Positions 19,174 to 27,515 of a stretch of DNA of 64,000 nucleotides are shown here, in pieces. The first letter of the stretch is position 1. Every line of letters begins with the position of its first letter. The notes beneath the pieces were generated by a model. That model worked only from the letters and a program-made list of their open reading frames with translations, ran no database searches and was not told the origin of the DNA. The DNA is from Microthrixaceae bacterium (GTDB lineage: Bacteria; Actinomycetota; Acidimicrobiia; Acidimicrobiales; Microtrichaceae), in NCBI GenBank assembly GCA_023957995.1, contig JAMLGK010000015.1, positions 23,447 through 87,446 on the forward strand, written 5' to 3'. A program made the position numbers and the translations under genes.

Positions 19174-19192
19174 ACCCGGCGATTCGCCGGGT
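19174..19192. promoter_or_regulatory. 19-bp perfect palindrome in ligase leader
   Basis: ACCCGGCGATTCGCCGGGT has 9-bp perfect arms around one base, 44 nt before the acyl-CoA ligase start. It could be a second operator, or a leader hairpin with a slightly opened loop. Confidence 0.4.
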
Positions 19193-19207
19193 CCCCACGG
19201 GGCCTGC

Positions 19208-19221
19208 TGAAACATGTTCTA
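19208..19221. promoter_or_regulatory. KstR-like operator, perfect TnnAACnnGTTnnA
   Basis: TGAAACATGTTCTA matches all eight fixed positions of the mycobacterial KstR operator consensus. It lies in the promoter region of the acyl-CoA ligase. Two near-identical boxes precede beta-oxidation genes at 36861 and 39051. Confidence 0.6.
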
Positions 19222-19283
19222 GCAAGTTAGGTGGCCCGGGTGCGCCGCACCACCCGGAGGAGGCCGGCGGTGCCCGAGCTCGG

Positions 19284-20015
19284 TCAGTCCGGGACCGGAA
19301 GGCGCGGCTGGCGTCCGTCCGCCAGCCGGTAGGACCGCTGCCTGACCGCGGATCGCCACTCCTCGGGGAAGATCGCGAAGACGCCCTCGTCGCAGGCGCG
19401 CAGGGCGTTCGAGGCCACCTCACGGGGTTCCTCTCCCTCGGGCGACATAGCGCTGCGCACGAGGGCAGGGCAGAGCACCGACACCGAAACCGCGGTCTCG
19501 CTGAGGGCCAGCGCCGCTTGCTCCGCTACCGCCAACACAGCGTGCTTCGAAGCTGCATAGGGACCACCGCCGGGCCAGGTGGCACCGCCCGCCAGCGAAG
19601 CCGTGACCAGGATGTGGCGCGGTGACCCGTCCTGAACCATCAGCGGCACGAAGGCTCGGAGGCCGTTGACCACACCATGGAGGTTCACCGACAGAACGCG
19701 GTCCCACTCCTGCGGGCTGGCCTCCCAGGGAGCTCCCATCGTCTCGCCGAGGACACCCGCGTTGAGACACAGGAGGTCCACCGCCCCGGTCCGCTCCGCC
19801 AGCACGGCCATGTCATCTGAGCTGGCCACGTCGAGGACTTCGGTCGACACCACACCGGACCCACCTGCCCGCGCAGCTGTGCCGACCGCAGCGAGACCGG
19901 TCGCGTCCACGTCCACGAGGTGCAACGCGCTACCGCGCTCCGCCAGCACCTCGGCAAGCGCCCTTCCGATCCCGCTCGCCGCACCGGTCACCACCGCTGT
20001 GGGTGCTTTCGACAT
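19284..20015 (-). CDS. Short-chain dehydrogenase/reductase (SDR)
   Basis: A 243-residue classical SDR. The N-terminal NAD(P)-binding motif is TGAASGIG, then LNAGVLG (the NAG motif), the catalytic serine in VTASLAGG, and YAASK with the catalytic Tyr and Lys. LVDVDATG after the second strand, with an acidic residue, suggests NAD(H) preference. The start is ATG 20015, 6 nt after a TATTCT box with no Shine-Dalgarno. It precedes the acyl-CoA ligase, so it may work in the same oxidation pathway; the substrate is unknown. Confidence 0.9.
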   Translation of the reverse strand: MSKAPTAVVTGAASGIGRALAEVLAERGSALHLVDVDATGLAAVGTAARAGGSGVVSTEVLDVASSDDMAVLAERTGAVDLLCLNAGVLGETMGAPWEASPQEWDRVLSVNLHGVVNGLRAFVPLMVQDGSPRHILVTASLAGGATWPGGGPYAASKHAVLAVAEQAALALSETAVSVSVLCPALVRSAMSPEGEEPREVASNALRACDEGVFAIFPEEWRSAVRQRSYRLADGRQPRLPVPD

Positions 20016-20021
20016 TCGGTG

Positions 20022-20027
20022 AGAATA
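20022..20027 (-). promoter_or_regulatory. TATTCT -10 box of a leaderless promoter (SDR gene)
   Basis: TATTCT on the minus strand ends 6 nt before the ATG at 20015. No ribosome site is present. Confidence 0.5.
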
Positions 20028-20060
20028 GTGCTCGCGACCGCCCTCTCGGCTCTGCGGGCA

Positions 20061-20144
20061 AAGGACTGCGGGCGCACGGCCGCGGGCACAGGACTGCGGG
20101 CGAAGGACTGCGGGCGAAGGACTGCGGGCGCACCAGCGCGAGCG
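20061..20144. repeat. 14-bp tandem repeat, six units
   Basis: Six consecutive 14-bp units fill the space between the SDR and nitroreductase genes. Units 1, 4 and 5 are identical (AAGGACTGCGGGCG), unit 3 differs at one base, and units 2 and 6 are diverged. There are no spacers, so this is not a CRISPR array. Confidence 0.9.
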
Positions 20145-20196
20145 AATGACAGACTGCAGGGCAGCGGTACACGCGCCCGACCACACAGGAGAACAG

Positions 20197-20862
20197 GTGA
20201 ACAACGGAACTCCCCGACTCGGACTCGGCGCCGACGATCTGCTCTCGACGACACGGGCCGTGCGCAAACGCCTCGACCTCGAACGACCGGTCGACCCGGC
20301 CGTGATCGACGAATGCCTCGAGCTCGCGGCCCAGGCACCCACAGGTTCGAACGCCCAGGGCTGGCACTTCGTGGTGGTGACCGATCCCGAGAAGCGTGCG
20401 CGGCTGGGCGAGTTCTACCGGGAGGGCTTCGAACTGTTCTACGGAGACCGGGAGAGCGCCGAGGCCAACCTGGTAGATGAGGACCCCGACTACGCGGCGA
20501 CCACCCGCAAGGTGATCGACTCCGCCGCCTACCTTGCCGAACACATGGGTGAGGTGCCGGTGATGGTCATCCCGTGCGTGGAAGGACGCACCGACGGCGG
20601 CAACGTGATGATCCAGGCGAGCATCTGGGGATCGCTGCTCCCGGCGGTCTGGAGCTTCATGCTCGCCGCCCGCGAGCGCACGCTGGGCACCTGCTGGACC
20701 ACCCTGCACCTCCTGCGCGAGAAGGAAGCGGCTGAGCTGCTCGGCCTCCCCGACACCGTGATGCAGGGGGCGTTGATCCCGGTCGCCCACACGATCGGGA
20801 CCGACTTCCGCGCAGGCCCGAGGCGGGACATGACCCGAATCGTGCACCGCGACAGCTGGTGA
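20197..20862 (+). CDS. Nitroreductase-family FMN oxidoreductase
   Basis: A 221-residue nitroreductase. The early STTRAVRKRLDLERPVD and CLELAAQAPTGSNAQGWHFVVV hold the FMN phosphate-binding arginines and serine, and ASIWGSLLPAVWSFMLAARERTLGTCW is the family's central helix. Members reduce nitro groups, flavins or quinones, or dehalogenate. The GTG at 20197 follows AGGAG at 20187. A 14-bp tandem repeat lies immediately upstream and may separate it from its promoter. Confidence 0.88.
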   Translation: MNNGTPRLGLGADDLLSTTRAVRKRLDLERPVDPAVIDECLELAAQAPTGSNAQGWHFVVVTDPEKRARLGEFYREGFELFYGDRESAEANLVDEDPDYAATTRKVIDSAAYLAEHMGEVPVMVIPCVEGRTDGGNVMIQASIWGSLLPAVWSFMLAARERTLGTCWTTLHLLREKEAAELLGLPDTVMQGALIPVAHTIGTDFRAGPRRDMTRIVHRDSW

Positions 20863-20868
20863 GACCGC

Positions 20869-20908
20869 GCCGGCCCGAGGGCCGGCAGACGTTGCCGGTT
20901 GCGGCAAC
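20869..20908 (+). terminator. Tandem hairpins after nitroreductase
   Basis: GCCGGCCC/GGGCCGGC pairs around a GA dinucleotide (20869-20886). A second hairpin, GTTGCCG/CGGCAAC, follows at 20891-20908. Together they form a likely terminator before the next gene's promoter at 20940. Confidence 0.6.
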
Positions 20909-20939
20909 GGTTCGGGATCGGCCTGTCGCACCCCTTCCG

Positions 20940-20945
20940 TAGGGT
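20940..20945 (+). promoter_or_regulatory. TAGGGT -10 box of a leaderless promoter
   Basis: TAGGGT lies exactly 7 nt before the ATG at 20953, with no Shine-Dalgarno between. Confidence 0.55.
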
Positions 20946-20952
20946 TGTATGC

Positions 20953-22356
20953 ATGTTCTTGGGAGAGGGCAGTGATGAAATGGGTTCTGACGGTGCGCTC
21001 GAGGTGTTGAGCGAGGCCGCTGGCGAATGTGACCCGGTCGCGTTCACCGAGAAGTTGTCGGGACTGCTGGGTGAGCTGGCGCTGGATTCACTCGAGGGCC
21101 AGCATCTGATGGATGCGACCCTGGCGTTGGAGGGTTTGCAGCGCTGTCTGGATGCCCACAAGACCGCAGTGATCGGGCGGCTCGACACCAACGACACGAC
21201 CTATCGCGAGGTCGGGCTCGCCACGAAGACCTGGAAGGCCAACCGCTGCCACGTTCCACCCGGCTCGGTCGCACGTGAACTCATGGTCGCCAGGACCTTG
21301 ACCCGCTTCGCGGGCTTCGCTGGCGCGCTGGCCGCAGGGCAGATCTCAGTCGAACACGTCGTTGCGCTGGCCAACGCCTCCAACCCACGCGTGATCGACG
21401 CTCTCGTGGAGATCCAGGACTCGCTCGTCGAGTTCGCGTCACACAACCGGTTCACGCACTACGTCGCCCACCTCCGCAGCATCGTCGCCCTGCTGGACGA
21501 GGACGGCCCCGAGCCAGACCACCGGGACCACAACACCGCCCGGATGGCGGCCGACGGCACCGCCAACCTGCACCTCGTGATGGACCTGACCGGTGCAGAC
21601 GCCGTCACCGCCCAGCGGATCATCAACAGCGAGACCGACCGCCAGCACCGCGACGCCGTGCGCGAGAACGAACTCGCCGGCATTCCCATCCCCGAAGCAC
21701 CACTTCTGCGCGCACGTGCGATCACCGAACTCCTCAGCCGCGGCGCCAAGGCCAACCCCGCCAGCCCCAGACCAGCGGTCGAAGCAGTCATCACGCTCAA
21801 CACCGACTCCGGGGGCCGACCAACACATGTCCACTCGGTCGACGGCGAAGCGATCGGCCCCACCACCGCTGCGGTCCTGTTGTGCGACGCCCACCTGCAA
21901 CCCGTCGTGGTCGACTCCAGCGGCAACCCGCTGAACCTCGGCCGGACCACCCGGTTGTTCTCATCCGGACAACGACGCGCTCTTGCAGCTCGCGACGGTG
22001 GCTGCATCTTCCCCGGATGCGACCAACCCCCGGCACGCTGCGCGGCACATCACCTCCACCAGTGGATCCTCGGCGGTCGAACCGACTGCGACAACGGCGC
22101 CCTTCTCTGCAGACGACACCACGGCCTGGTCCACGGCTCCAACCCATGGACCATCGAGATCATCGATCTCGACAAGCTCGACGCCGAACTGCGAGCCGAG
22201 CACCACGACCGCGCCGCAAACGCCGGGCTCGAACCGACCGACCGCGTTCGGATCTGGCACGGACCGAACGGCCAGACCCTCCTCGCCCAGACCTCCACCG
22301 ACCACCACGGCCCCACATCGGTACAACCGCACACCCGACGACACGCTGCGGCCTGA
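20953..22356 (+). CDS. DUF222/13E12-repeat family HNH endonuclease-like protein
   Basis: A 467-residue protein with an N-terminal DUF222 helical domain (residues about 20-280) and a C-terminal HNH nuclease fold: CIFPGCDQPPARCAAHHLHQW, then DNGALLCRRHHGLVH, with the zinc-binding cysteines and catalytic histidine pair in place. Such proteins (REP13E12 in mycobacteria) are often multicopy in actinobacterial genomes, and their function is unresolved. The start is the ATG at 20953, 7 nt after a TAGGGT box. I see no flanking repeats or integrase to mark it as mobile. Confidence 0.88.
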   Translation: MFLGEGSDEMGSDGALEVLSEAAGECDPVAFTEKLSGLLGELALDSLEGQHLMDATLALEGLQRCLDAHKTAVIGRLDTNDTTYREVGLATKTWKANRCHVPPGSVARELMVARTLTRFAGFAGALAAGQISVEHVVALANASNPRVIDALVEIQDSLVEFASHNRFTHYVAHLRSIVALLDEDGPEPDHRDHNTARMAADGTANLHLVMDLTGADAVTAQRIINSETDRQHRDAVRENELAGIPIPEAPLLRARAITELLSRGAKANPASPRPAVEAVITLNTDSGGRPTHVHSVDGEAIGPTTAAVLLCDAHLQPVVVDSSGNPLNLGRTTRLFSSGQRRALAARDGGCIFPGCDQPPARCAAHHLHQWILGGRTDCDNGALLCRRHHGLVHGSNPWTIEIIDLDKLDAELRAEHHDRAANAGLEPTDRVRIWHGPNGQTLLAQTSTDHHGPTSVQPHTRRHAAA

Positions 22357-22393
22357 CGCAGGCACCCCGCGGGGACCGACCACTACGTCACGG

Positions 22394-23146
22394 TCAGCTC
22401 GCCACGAGCAACCCACGCTCGCGGGTCAAGGTCCGGTAGCCCCAGTAGAGAACGAGCCATGGCATCGCCAGCCACAGACCGTTGAGCAACCAGAACTTGA
22501 TCCAGAAGTCCGCGAAGCTGCTCGTATCGACGTTCGGGTATCCGTCGAGCACCTCGCTGCCGAAGTAGAGCGTGGTGGAATAGATGTGCACAACAGCGGT
22601 CGACATGAGCAACAGCACCGACAGCGCTGAACGGCCCTTGGAGCGCCACCAGATCACGAGGCCCGTGGCACCCACCAGACCGTTCAGGACCGACAGGAAC
22701 TCCTGGGTGACCAACGTGGCACCGGCGGTGGCGTAGCGGGCGTCACCTCCGTCTATGTACATCCACCAGGGATACGCCCAGGCCTGGTCGGGCGACGCCC
22801 CTATCTGCTCGTGGAACAGCAGCCAGATCAGTTCCCAACTGAGATGGGTCGCATAGGTGATGCCGAACCAGATGAAGCACATCGACTGGATGCGGGCGAA
22901 GCGCGAGCGCCCCGTGGGTCCGATCGGCCACCAGGGCGTCGTGAGGATCGCGACCAGCAGCCCGAAGAACACCAGGGCGACCGTGTCGGCAGTGCTGGCC
23001 CTGTCCGCATCGGCACCGAAGACCGCCACCGCCCCTGCTGGCAGGGTCAGCGCGAACAACACCACGAGCACGACCTGCACGCCGCGCAGGAGACGCGGGC
23101 TGTGCACGGTCACGCCGTTCGCCTGCTTCTGAACCGGTTCAGTCAT
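22394..23146 (-). CDS. Emopamil-binding protein (EXPERA-fold) integral membrane protein
   Basis: A 250-residue protein with about five hydrophobic helices. It shows the emopamil-binding/EXPERA pattern: His101 and Glu105 in ATHLSWELIW, GDARY at residues 134-138 (eukaryotic sterol isomerase EBP has GDSRY), and Glu149 in the following helix. EBP isomerises the Delta8 sterol double bond within the membrane, so a lipid isomerase or binding role is likely but unproven here. Its ATG overlaps the stop of the copper monooxygenase fusion by eight bases (ATGACTGA), so the two are translationally coupled and probably act on one hydrophobic substrate. Confidence 0.7.
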   Translation of the reverse strand: MTEPVQKQANGVTVHSPRLLRGVQVVLVVLFALTLPAGAVAVFGADADRASTADTVALVFFGLLVAILTTPWWPIGPTGRSRFARIQSMCFIWFGITYATHLSWELIWLLFHEQIGASPDQAWAYPWWMYIDGGDARYATAGATLVTQEFLSVLNGLVGATGLVIWWRSKGRSALSVLLLMSTAVVHIYSTTLYFGSEVLDGYPNVDTSSFADFWIKFWLLNGLWLAMPWLVLYWGYRTLTRERGLLVAS

Positions 23147-25259
23147 TCGGCGCGCGGTCGGGAATCACGGTCACCGGCGAGAAGCACATCTCGTCGACGG
23201 TTCCGTCGCTCCAGGTCACGTACCGGGGTTCCTCGTCGGTCATGAGCGCCCGATCCCAGACACATTCCACGCGGATCGTGTCGCCGCGCTCGATGCGGAT
23301 CTCCTCGACGGGTTCGTACAGCAGCTGCCAGTCGAAGTTCCAGCGCGGGATGTCGACGATGACCACCTCGTCGGGTGTGTCCGGGTTGAGCGTCATGCGG
23401 TAGGAGGAACCGAGTTCGTGCATGTGTGGAAGCACCGAGAACAGGGTTCCGTCGAGCCGCGCCTGGTGATCGCACTCGCTCGAGAACAGCGTGCCGTCGA
23501 GGTCGTCGTAGTCATCGACGGTCCCGCCGCAGCCCCGCACGAACACGTCGGGCAGGAACCTGGCGAGCGTGCCGTACTTGGCCTCGATGTCATCCAGAAC
23601 CGCGTCCCGATCGCACAGGGGGCCGCTCTCCTCGGGGGTGCAGGGCCCTTCGGCGGGGTTGATGAACACCCTCGTGTCGAGGTTCCGCAGTGGGGTGCCG
23701 GCATCCTCGAACGCCGACACCGCCTCGGGCGAGAAGGTGTCGAGAACTATCGCCGAACGATCCGGTAGTTCCTCGTGGTCGTAGTGGTAGTGGATCTGGT
23801 TGACGATGAACGAACCCGGCTCGAGGTAGATACCCGTGCCCTCGGGCAGCGTGGTGGGCTGTCGGCCCGGCGTCCAGCCCCCGAGCCCGGTGCTCTTCAC
23901 TCCGCCCATGGCGCCCACCTGTCCGAAGCAGGTGAAGCCCGAACCCTCGTCTGCGGCGTCGAGCTCCTCTATCGCCGCTCTGCTCTCGGGCGCGATGGCG
24001 GTGATGATCGAGTGGTGCACCACCTCGGTCTCGTCGGGTTCGAAGCTGAAGCCATGGATCCAGGTGCCGTCACCCTCGGGATCCGGCACCTCGGAGATCA
24101 CGCAGCGGTAGTCATCGGGCCGATCCAGGGAGCCGGTGTAGGACTCCGCCGGCATCGTGACGATGTCTTCCTCGATCGGGTCGTAGGTGAGCGTGTCGGC
24201 CTCGATGGGAGTGTCCGCCGGAACGTCGAGGCCACCACCCGCGCTGGCCCATTCGGCGATCGTGTCGACCTCGTCGTCGTCGATCGAGAAGTCGTGTTTC
24301 ATGGTGAGCCCGACGTCGGATGCGGGCCACGGCGGCATGTAACCGGCGCCGGTGACCAGAGCGATCTCATCGGCGATCTCGGCGACATCGCCTGCTGTGG
24401 CCAACTCCACGGTGTGGGCACCCGCGCCGTCGTCCACATGGCACGAAGCGCACCTCGCCTCGATGATCGGCTGCACCGACTCCGCGAACTCGCCTTCGGG
24501 GATGTCGGACTCCGGGAGCAGGAGCACGGCTCCGCTCGGGGCCGGTTCGTCGATCTCGGTCCTCTCCGCGACCAGGTCCAGGGTCAACTCGACCTCGTCG
24601 CCCGTTCTCACGAGGCCCACGAGGTTGATGGGACCGATGCCGTAGTCGGACATGAGCACCGTGCCAGTCATGTTGGCGGTGAGCAGGTCCTCGGTGAGCG
24701 TGGCGGTCCCCTCGAAGGTGACCGGAGCGGTGACCTCCTTGACGGTCAGGTCACCGGATATCTGCAGGTCGGCGGTCGTGTCGCCGTCGAGTGAATCCGG
24801 AAGACCTTCGATCGCGTCCGCCTCGAAGGTGGCCATCGGGTACTCACTGGAGTCGAGGAAGTCGCCGCGGATCCGTTTGTCGCGCAGAGCGGAGTCGGAT
24901 TCGAACAACTCCACGTTGATGACGATCTGGCCCAGCCGGCTGAGCGAGGGATCATCGACGTTCACTGCTATGTCCCCGGCGACCCCCGGCGTGGTGCCCT
25001 GCGCCGCCTGCGACTTCCCGGCCAGTGTCTCCTCGACGGAGTAGGTGACCGAGGACTCGGCATTGCTCGAGACCCGGTAGAGACGCTCGGAGTTCCCATC
25101 GAGGTCATCGAGAGCAGGCGCCACCGCACCGACGGTGTTGACTCCCCCATCCTCGAGCAGCCAGGTCCACTGGTCCCTGGTCGCCCATGCGGTCGCCACA
25201 GCCGCGACCGCGATCACGATCACCAGCGGTGATTTCAGGAACTTGGCGACACGACTCAT
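23139..25259 (-). CDS. YceI - cytochrome c - PHM/DBM-type copper monooxygenase fusion
   Basis: A 706-residue membrane-anchored extracytoplasmic protein. Residues 10-26 are a signal anchor. Residues about 58-232 form a YceI-like beta-barrel, a fold that binds isoprenoids. Cytochrome c follows, with CASCH at 270-274 and Met308 as probable distal ligand. Residues about 370-706 resemble copper type II ascorbate-dependent monooxygenases (peptidylglycine and dopamine hydroxylases). All six copper ligands appear present: His415, His416 and His490 (QIHYH) for CuH; His612, His614 (PHMHELG) and Met691 (DEMC) for CuM. The cytochrome may feed electrons to the coppers in place of ascorbate. The ATG at 25259 is chosen for the anchor it creates. 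It is coupled to the downstream EXPERA gene. Confidence 0.82.
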   Translation of the reverse strand: MSRVAKFLKSPLVIVIAVAAVATAWATRDQWTWLLEDGGVNTVGAVAPALDDLDGNSERLYRVSSNAESSVTYSVEETLAGKSQAAQGTTPGVAGDIAVNVDDPSLSRLGQIVINVELFESDSALRDKRIRGDFLDSSEYPMATFEADAIEGLPDSLDGDTTADLQISGDLTVKEVTAPVTFEGTATLTEDLLTANMTGTVLMSDYGIGPINLVGLVRTGDEVELTLDLVAERTEIDEPAPSGAVLLLPESDIPEGEFAESVQPIIEARCASCHVDDGAGAHTVELATAGDVAEIADEIALVTGAGYMPPWPASDVGLTMKHDFSIDDDEVDTIAEWASAGGGLDVPADTPIEADTLTYDPIEEDIVTMPAESYTGSLDRPDDYRCVISEVPDPEGDGTWIHGFSFEPDETEVVHHSIITAIAPESRAAIEELDAADEGSGFTCFGQVGAMGGVKSTGLGGWTPGRQPTTLPEGTGIYLEPGSFIVNQIHYHYDHEELPDRSAIVLDTFSPEAVSAFEDAGTPLRNLDTRVFINPAEGPCTPEESGPLCDRDAVLDDIEAKYGTLARFLPDVFVRGCGGTVDDYDDLDGTLFSSECDHQARLDGTLFSVLPHMHELGSSYRMTLNPDTPDEVVIVDIPRWNFDWQLLYEPVEEIRIERGDTIRVECVWDRALMTDEEPRYVTWSDGTVDEMCFSPVTVIPDRAPND

Positions 25260-25359
25260 CTGGCCCCCCGGCCGCTCGACGATCCCCCACATGGTGGCAC
25301 ACGATGCCCGCCCGTCCCCCGCCTGCAGGGGTTCGTGCGACCCGAACCGACCGAGCACC

Positions 25360-25365
25360 TAGATT
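25360..25365 (+). promoter_or_regulatory. TAGATT -10 box of a leaderless promoter
   Basis: TAGATT lies exactly 7 nt before the GTG at 25373, without a ribosome site. Confidence 0.6.
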
Positions 25366-25372
25366 TCCCGGC

Positions 25373-26356
25373 GTGTCCTTCATCGACCTCTCGCACAAGC
25401 CGACCGGCCTCCTCAAGCTCCTGCTCAAGGCCCCCACCTGGCTGTTCCGGGCCCATCTCGGCTTCGTGTTCGGCAAGCGGTTCGTGATGATCGAACACAA
25501 GGGGCGCCGAAGCGGCAGGCTCTACCGCACCGTCGTCGAAGTGGCGGGCCGGATCGACGGCGAGTTGATCTGCACATCCGGAACCGGTCCGCGAGCGGAT
25601 TGGTACCGCAACATCGTCGAGGGTGGGCTAGTGGCCGTTTGGTTGGGGGCGCGACGCCACCAGGCACAGGTGCGATTCCTCACTCCGGAGGAGTCGTCAT
25701 CGGTGATGGCCGACTACGAGTCCGCCCACCCCGGTACCGCACAGAACCTCTACGACGTGATGGGGGTCTCCTACGACGGCACCGACGCTGACCGGGAGCG
25801 GATGATGACCGAGATACCGATGGTGGGCTTCACCCTCGACGGAGCGGCTTCCACGTCCACCGACAGCGCCCGGCTGGCCGAGACCGTGGAGTACGTGGCG
25901 ATCCGCCGACTCCAGAACGCCTATGCCGACATCGTGACCCGACAGGCCTGGACCGAGCTCGCGGACGTGATGCACCCCGACTGCGAGCTCGCTCTCGACC
26001 TGGGCGACCGGTCGATGACCATCGAGGGCCCCGACGCGATCGGAGCGTTCATCGGCACCCAGCTGGAGCAGTTCTCGTTCTTCGAGTTCGTGATCCTCAA
26101 CACCGTGATCGACGTGGGACCCACAGGGTCAACCGCCACCGCACGCATGTACATGCAGGAGCTGCGTCAGAACGTCTCCGACGGTCGGCGCACGAATGCC
26201 TTCGGCGTCTATCACGACAAGATGGTCCGCAACGCCGAGGGAGACTGGCGCTTCCTCACCCGTCGGTACGGCTCCTACTCCCGCACCGACGCGGCCGGAC
26301 CGGAGAACGAACAGGTCGTGTTCGACCTCCCCGTCATAGCCCTCGATTCGATCTGA
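25373..26356 (+). CDS. Deazaflavin (F420)-type nitroreductase fused to SnoaL-like domain
   Basis: A 327-residue two-domain protein. Residues about 5-135 match the deazaflavin-dependent nitroreductase (Ddn/FDOR-B) split-barrel: HKGRRSGRLYRTVVEVAG, then GTGPRADWYRNIVEGGLVAVWLGARRHQAQVRFL. Residues about 165-310 form an NTF2/SnoaL domain: RRLQNAYADIVTRQAWTELADVMHPDCEL and later FGVYHDKMVRNAEGDWRFLTRRYG. In nearby loci these occur as separate genes, so this is a natural fusion and suggests the two activities act in sequence on one substrate with F420H2. The start is GTG 25373, 7 nt after TAGATT. It is divergent from the copper monooxygenase operon. Confidence 0.82.
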   Translation: MSFIDLSHKPTGLLKLLLKAPTWLFRAHLGFVFGKRFVMIEHKGRRSGRLYRTVVEVAGRIDGELICTSGTGPRADWYRNIVEGGLVAVWLGARRHQAQVRFLTPEESSSVMADYESAHPGTAQNLYDVMGVSYDGTDADRERMMTEIPMVGFTLDGAASTSTDSARLAETVEYVAIRRLQNAYADIVTRQAWTELADVMHPDCELALDLGDRSMTIEGPDAIGAFIGTQLEQFSFFEFVILNTVIDVGPTGSTATARMYMQELRQNVSDGRRTNAFGVYHDKMVRNAEGDWRFLTRRYGSYSRTDAAGPENEQVVFDLPVIALDSI

Positions 26357-26370
26357 GCACTGGAGCCGAC

Positions 26371-27486
26371 GTGCCCGCACCCATCCGGGAACTGCTGCGT
26401 TCACCGACCGGCATGCGATGCCTGCTGGGTGTGGGATTGCTGGGGATCCTCGGCACCGGAGCTGCATGCAGCGACACCGATCCGGAACCGCCGACCACCG
26501 AACCCGTCCCCGCCACGACCGAGGCGGTGTCGGCAGCCGCTGATCCGGTGCCCTCTACGGGATGCGAGGGTCTGGCATCCGGATCGAACGGACCCGGATC
26601 GAACGGACCCGGATCGACCGAGATCGTGGAGCAGGAACGCTTCGTGGAGATCGATGGCGACTCTCGTCGCTACCTGGTCACCGCACCCGGGGACACGGGT
26701 GACGAGCCACTACCGGTGGTGTTCGACTTCCACGGCCTCATGGAGGGCGCCGACATCCACTCCCGGATGACCGAGTACTCGGCTCTCGCGCTCGAGGAGG
26801 GGTTCATCGTGGTTTTCCCGGAGGGTTCCGGTGATCCGTTGCACTGGAACGTGTCCTCGACCGGGCCGAACGCCGATCTGGAGCTGTTCGACGCAGTCCT
26901 CGCCGGGCTCGAGGATGCGGCATGCGTTGATACGGCCCGCGTCTACGCCACCGGGTTGTCCAACGGTGCGATGTTCACCTCGCTGCTCATCTGCGAACGC
27001 TCCGAGGTACTCGCCGCCGCGGTGCCGGTCGCCGGACTGCTCGACCCGGAGCCGTGCACCGCCTCGCGCTCGGTGCCGGTGCGCACCTACCACGGGACCG
27101 CGGATCCGATCCTGTTGTTCAACGGCGGGATCGACGCCGGAGCCATTCCCGGGCTGGACGCGGATTCCTCGGAACCCGTGACGACAACCGAGATCCAACT
27201 CGATGGACAGGGCTACCCCGAAGCGGTCCGAGCCGTTGCGCAGCGCAACGGCTGTGCCCCCGACCCGACCGACCAAGCGGTGACCGACGAGGTGATCCTG
27301 CGGCGCTACGACTGCCCGGATGGAGCCGACGTCGAGTTCTGGATCATCGAGGGAGGCGGTCACTCGTGGCCCTCCAGCGAGTTCAGCGTGGCGATCGGGG
27401 AGGTCGTCGGACCGACCACGTTCGACGTGGACGCCACCCGCGAGGGCTGGGAGTTCATGTCCGGGTACTCGATCCCTCAGGATTGA
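26371..27486 (+). CDS. PHB-depolymerase/LpqC-like esterase lipoprotein
   Basis: A 371-residue secreted alpha/beta-hydrolase. The start has a hydrophobic segment and a lipobox-like GTGAAC, then a Thr/Pro/Ala-rich linker. The catalytic set is visible: FDFHGLMEGAD (oxyanion hole), GLSNGAMF (GxSxG nucleophile), YHGTADPI (aspartate) and GGHSWP (histidine). These match poly(3-hydroxybutyrate) depolymerase and feruloyl-esterase-type enzymes. The linker contains SGSNGPGSNGPGS, encoded by a 15-bp tandem repeat. The GTG at 26371 follows GGAG. It lies 14 nt after the preceding gene in the same direction. Confidence 0.85.
   Translation: MPAPIRELLRSPTGMRCLLGVGLLGILGTGAACSDTDPEPPTTEPVPATTEAVSAAADPVPSTGCEGLASGSNGPGSNGPGSTEIVEQERFVEIDGDSRRYLVTAPGDTGDEPLPVVFDFHGLMEGADIHSRMTEYSALALEEGFIVVFPEGSGDPLHWNVSSTGPNADLELFDAVLAGLEDAACVDTARVYATGLSNGAMFTSLLICERSEVLAAAVPVAGLLDPEPCTASRSVPVRTYHGTADPILLFNGGIDAGAIPGLDADSSEPVTTTEIQLDGQGYPEAVRAVAQRNGCAPDPTDQAVTDEVILRRYDCPDGADVEFWIIEGGGHSWPSSEFSVAIGEVVGPTTFDVDATREGWEFMSGYSIPQD
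26581..26620. repeat. 15-bp tandem repeat in coding linker
   Basis: Two identical 15-bp units (26581-26595, 26596-26610) and a partial third encode the GSNGP repeats of the esterase linker. Confidence 0.85.
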
Positions 27487-27502
27487 ACACCCCACCGGGG
27501 CC

Positions 27503-27508
27503 TAGGTT
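27503..27508 (+). promoter_or_regulatory. TAGGTT -10 box of a leaderless promoter
   Basis: TAGGTT lies exactly 7 nt before the ATG at 27516, without a Shine-Dalgarno. Confidence 0.6.
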
Positions 27509-27515
27509 CTCCACC

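Noticed and set aside
20061..20144. Possible CRISPR array
   Set aside because: The 14-bp units abut directly with no spacers and no cas genes are present.
20953..22356. The 13E12/HNH gene as a mobile element
   Set aside because: There are no terminal repeats, transposase or integrase nearby, and its composition resembles its neighbours.
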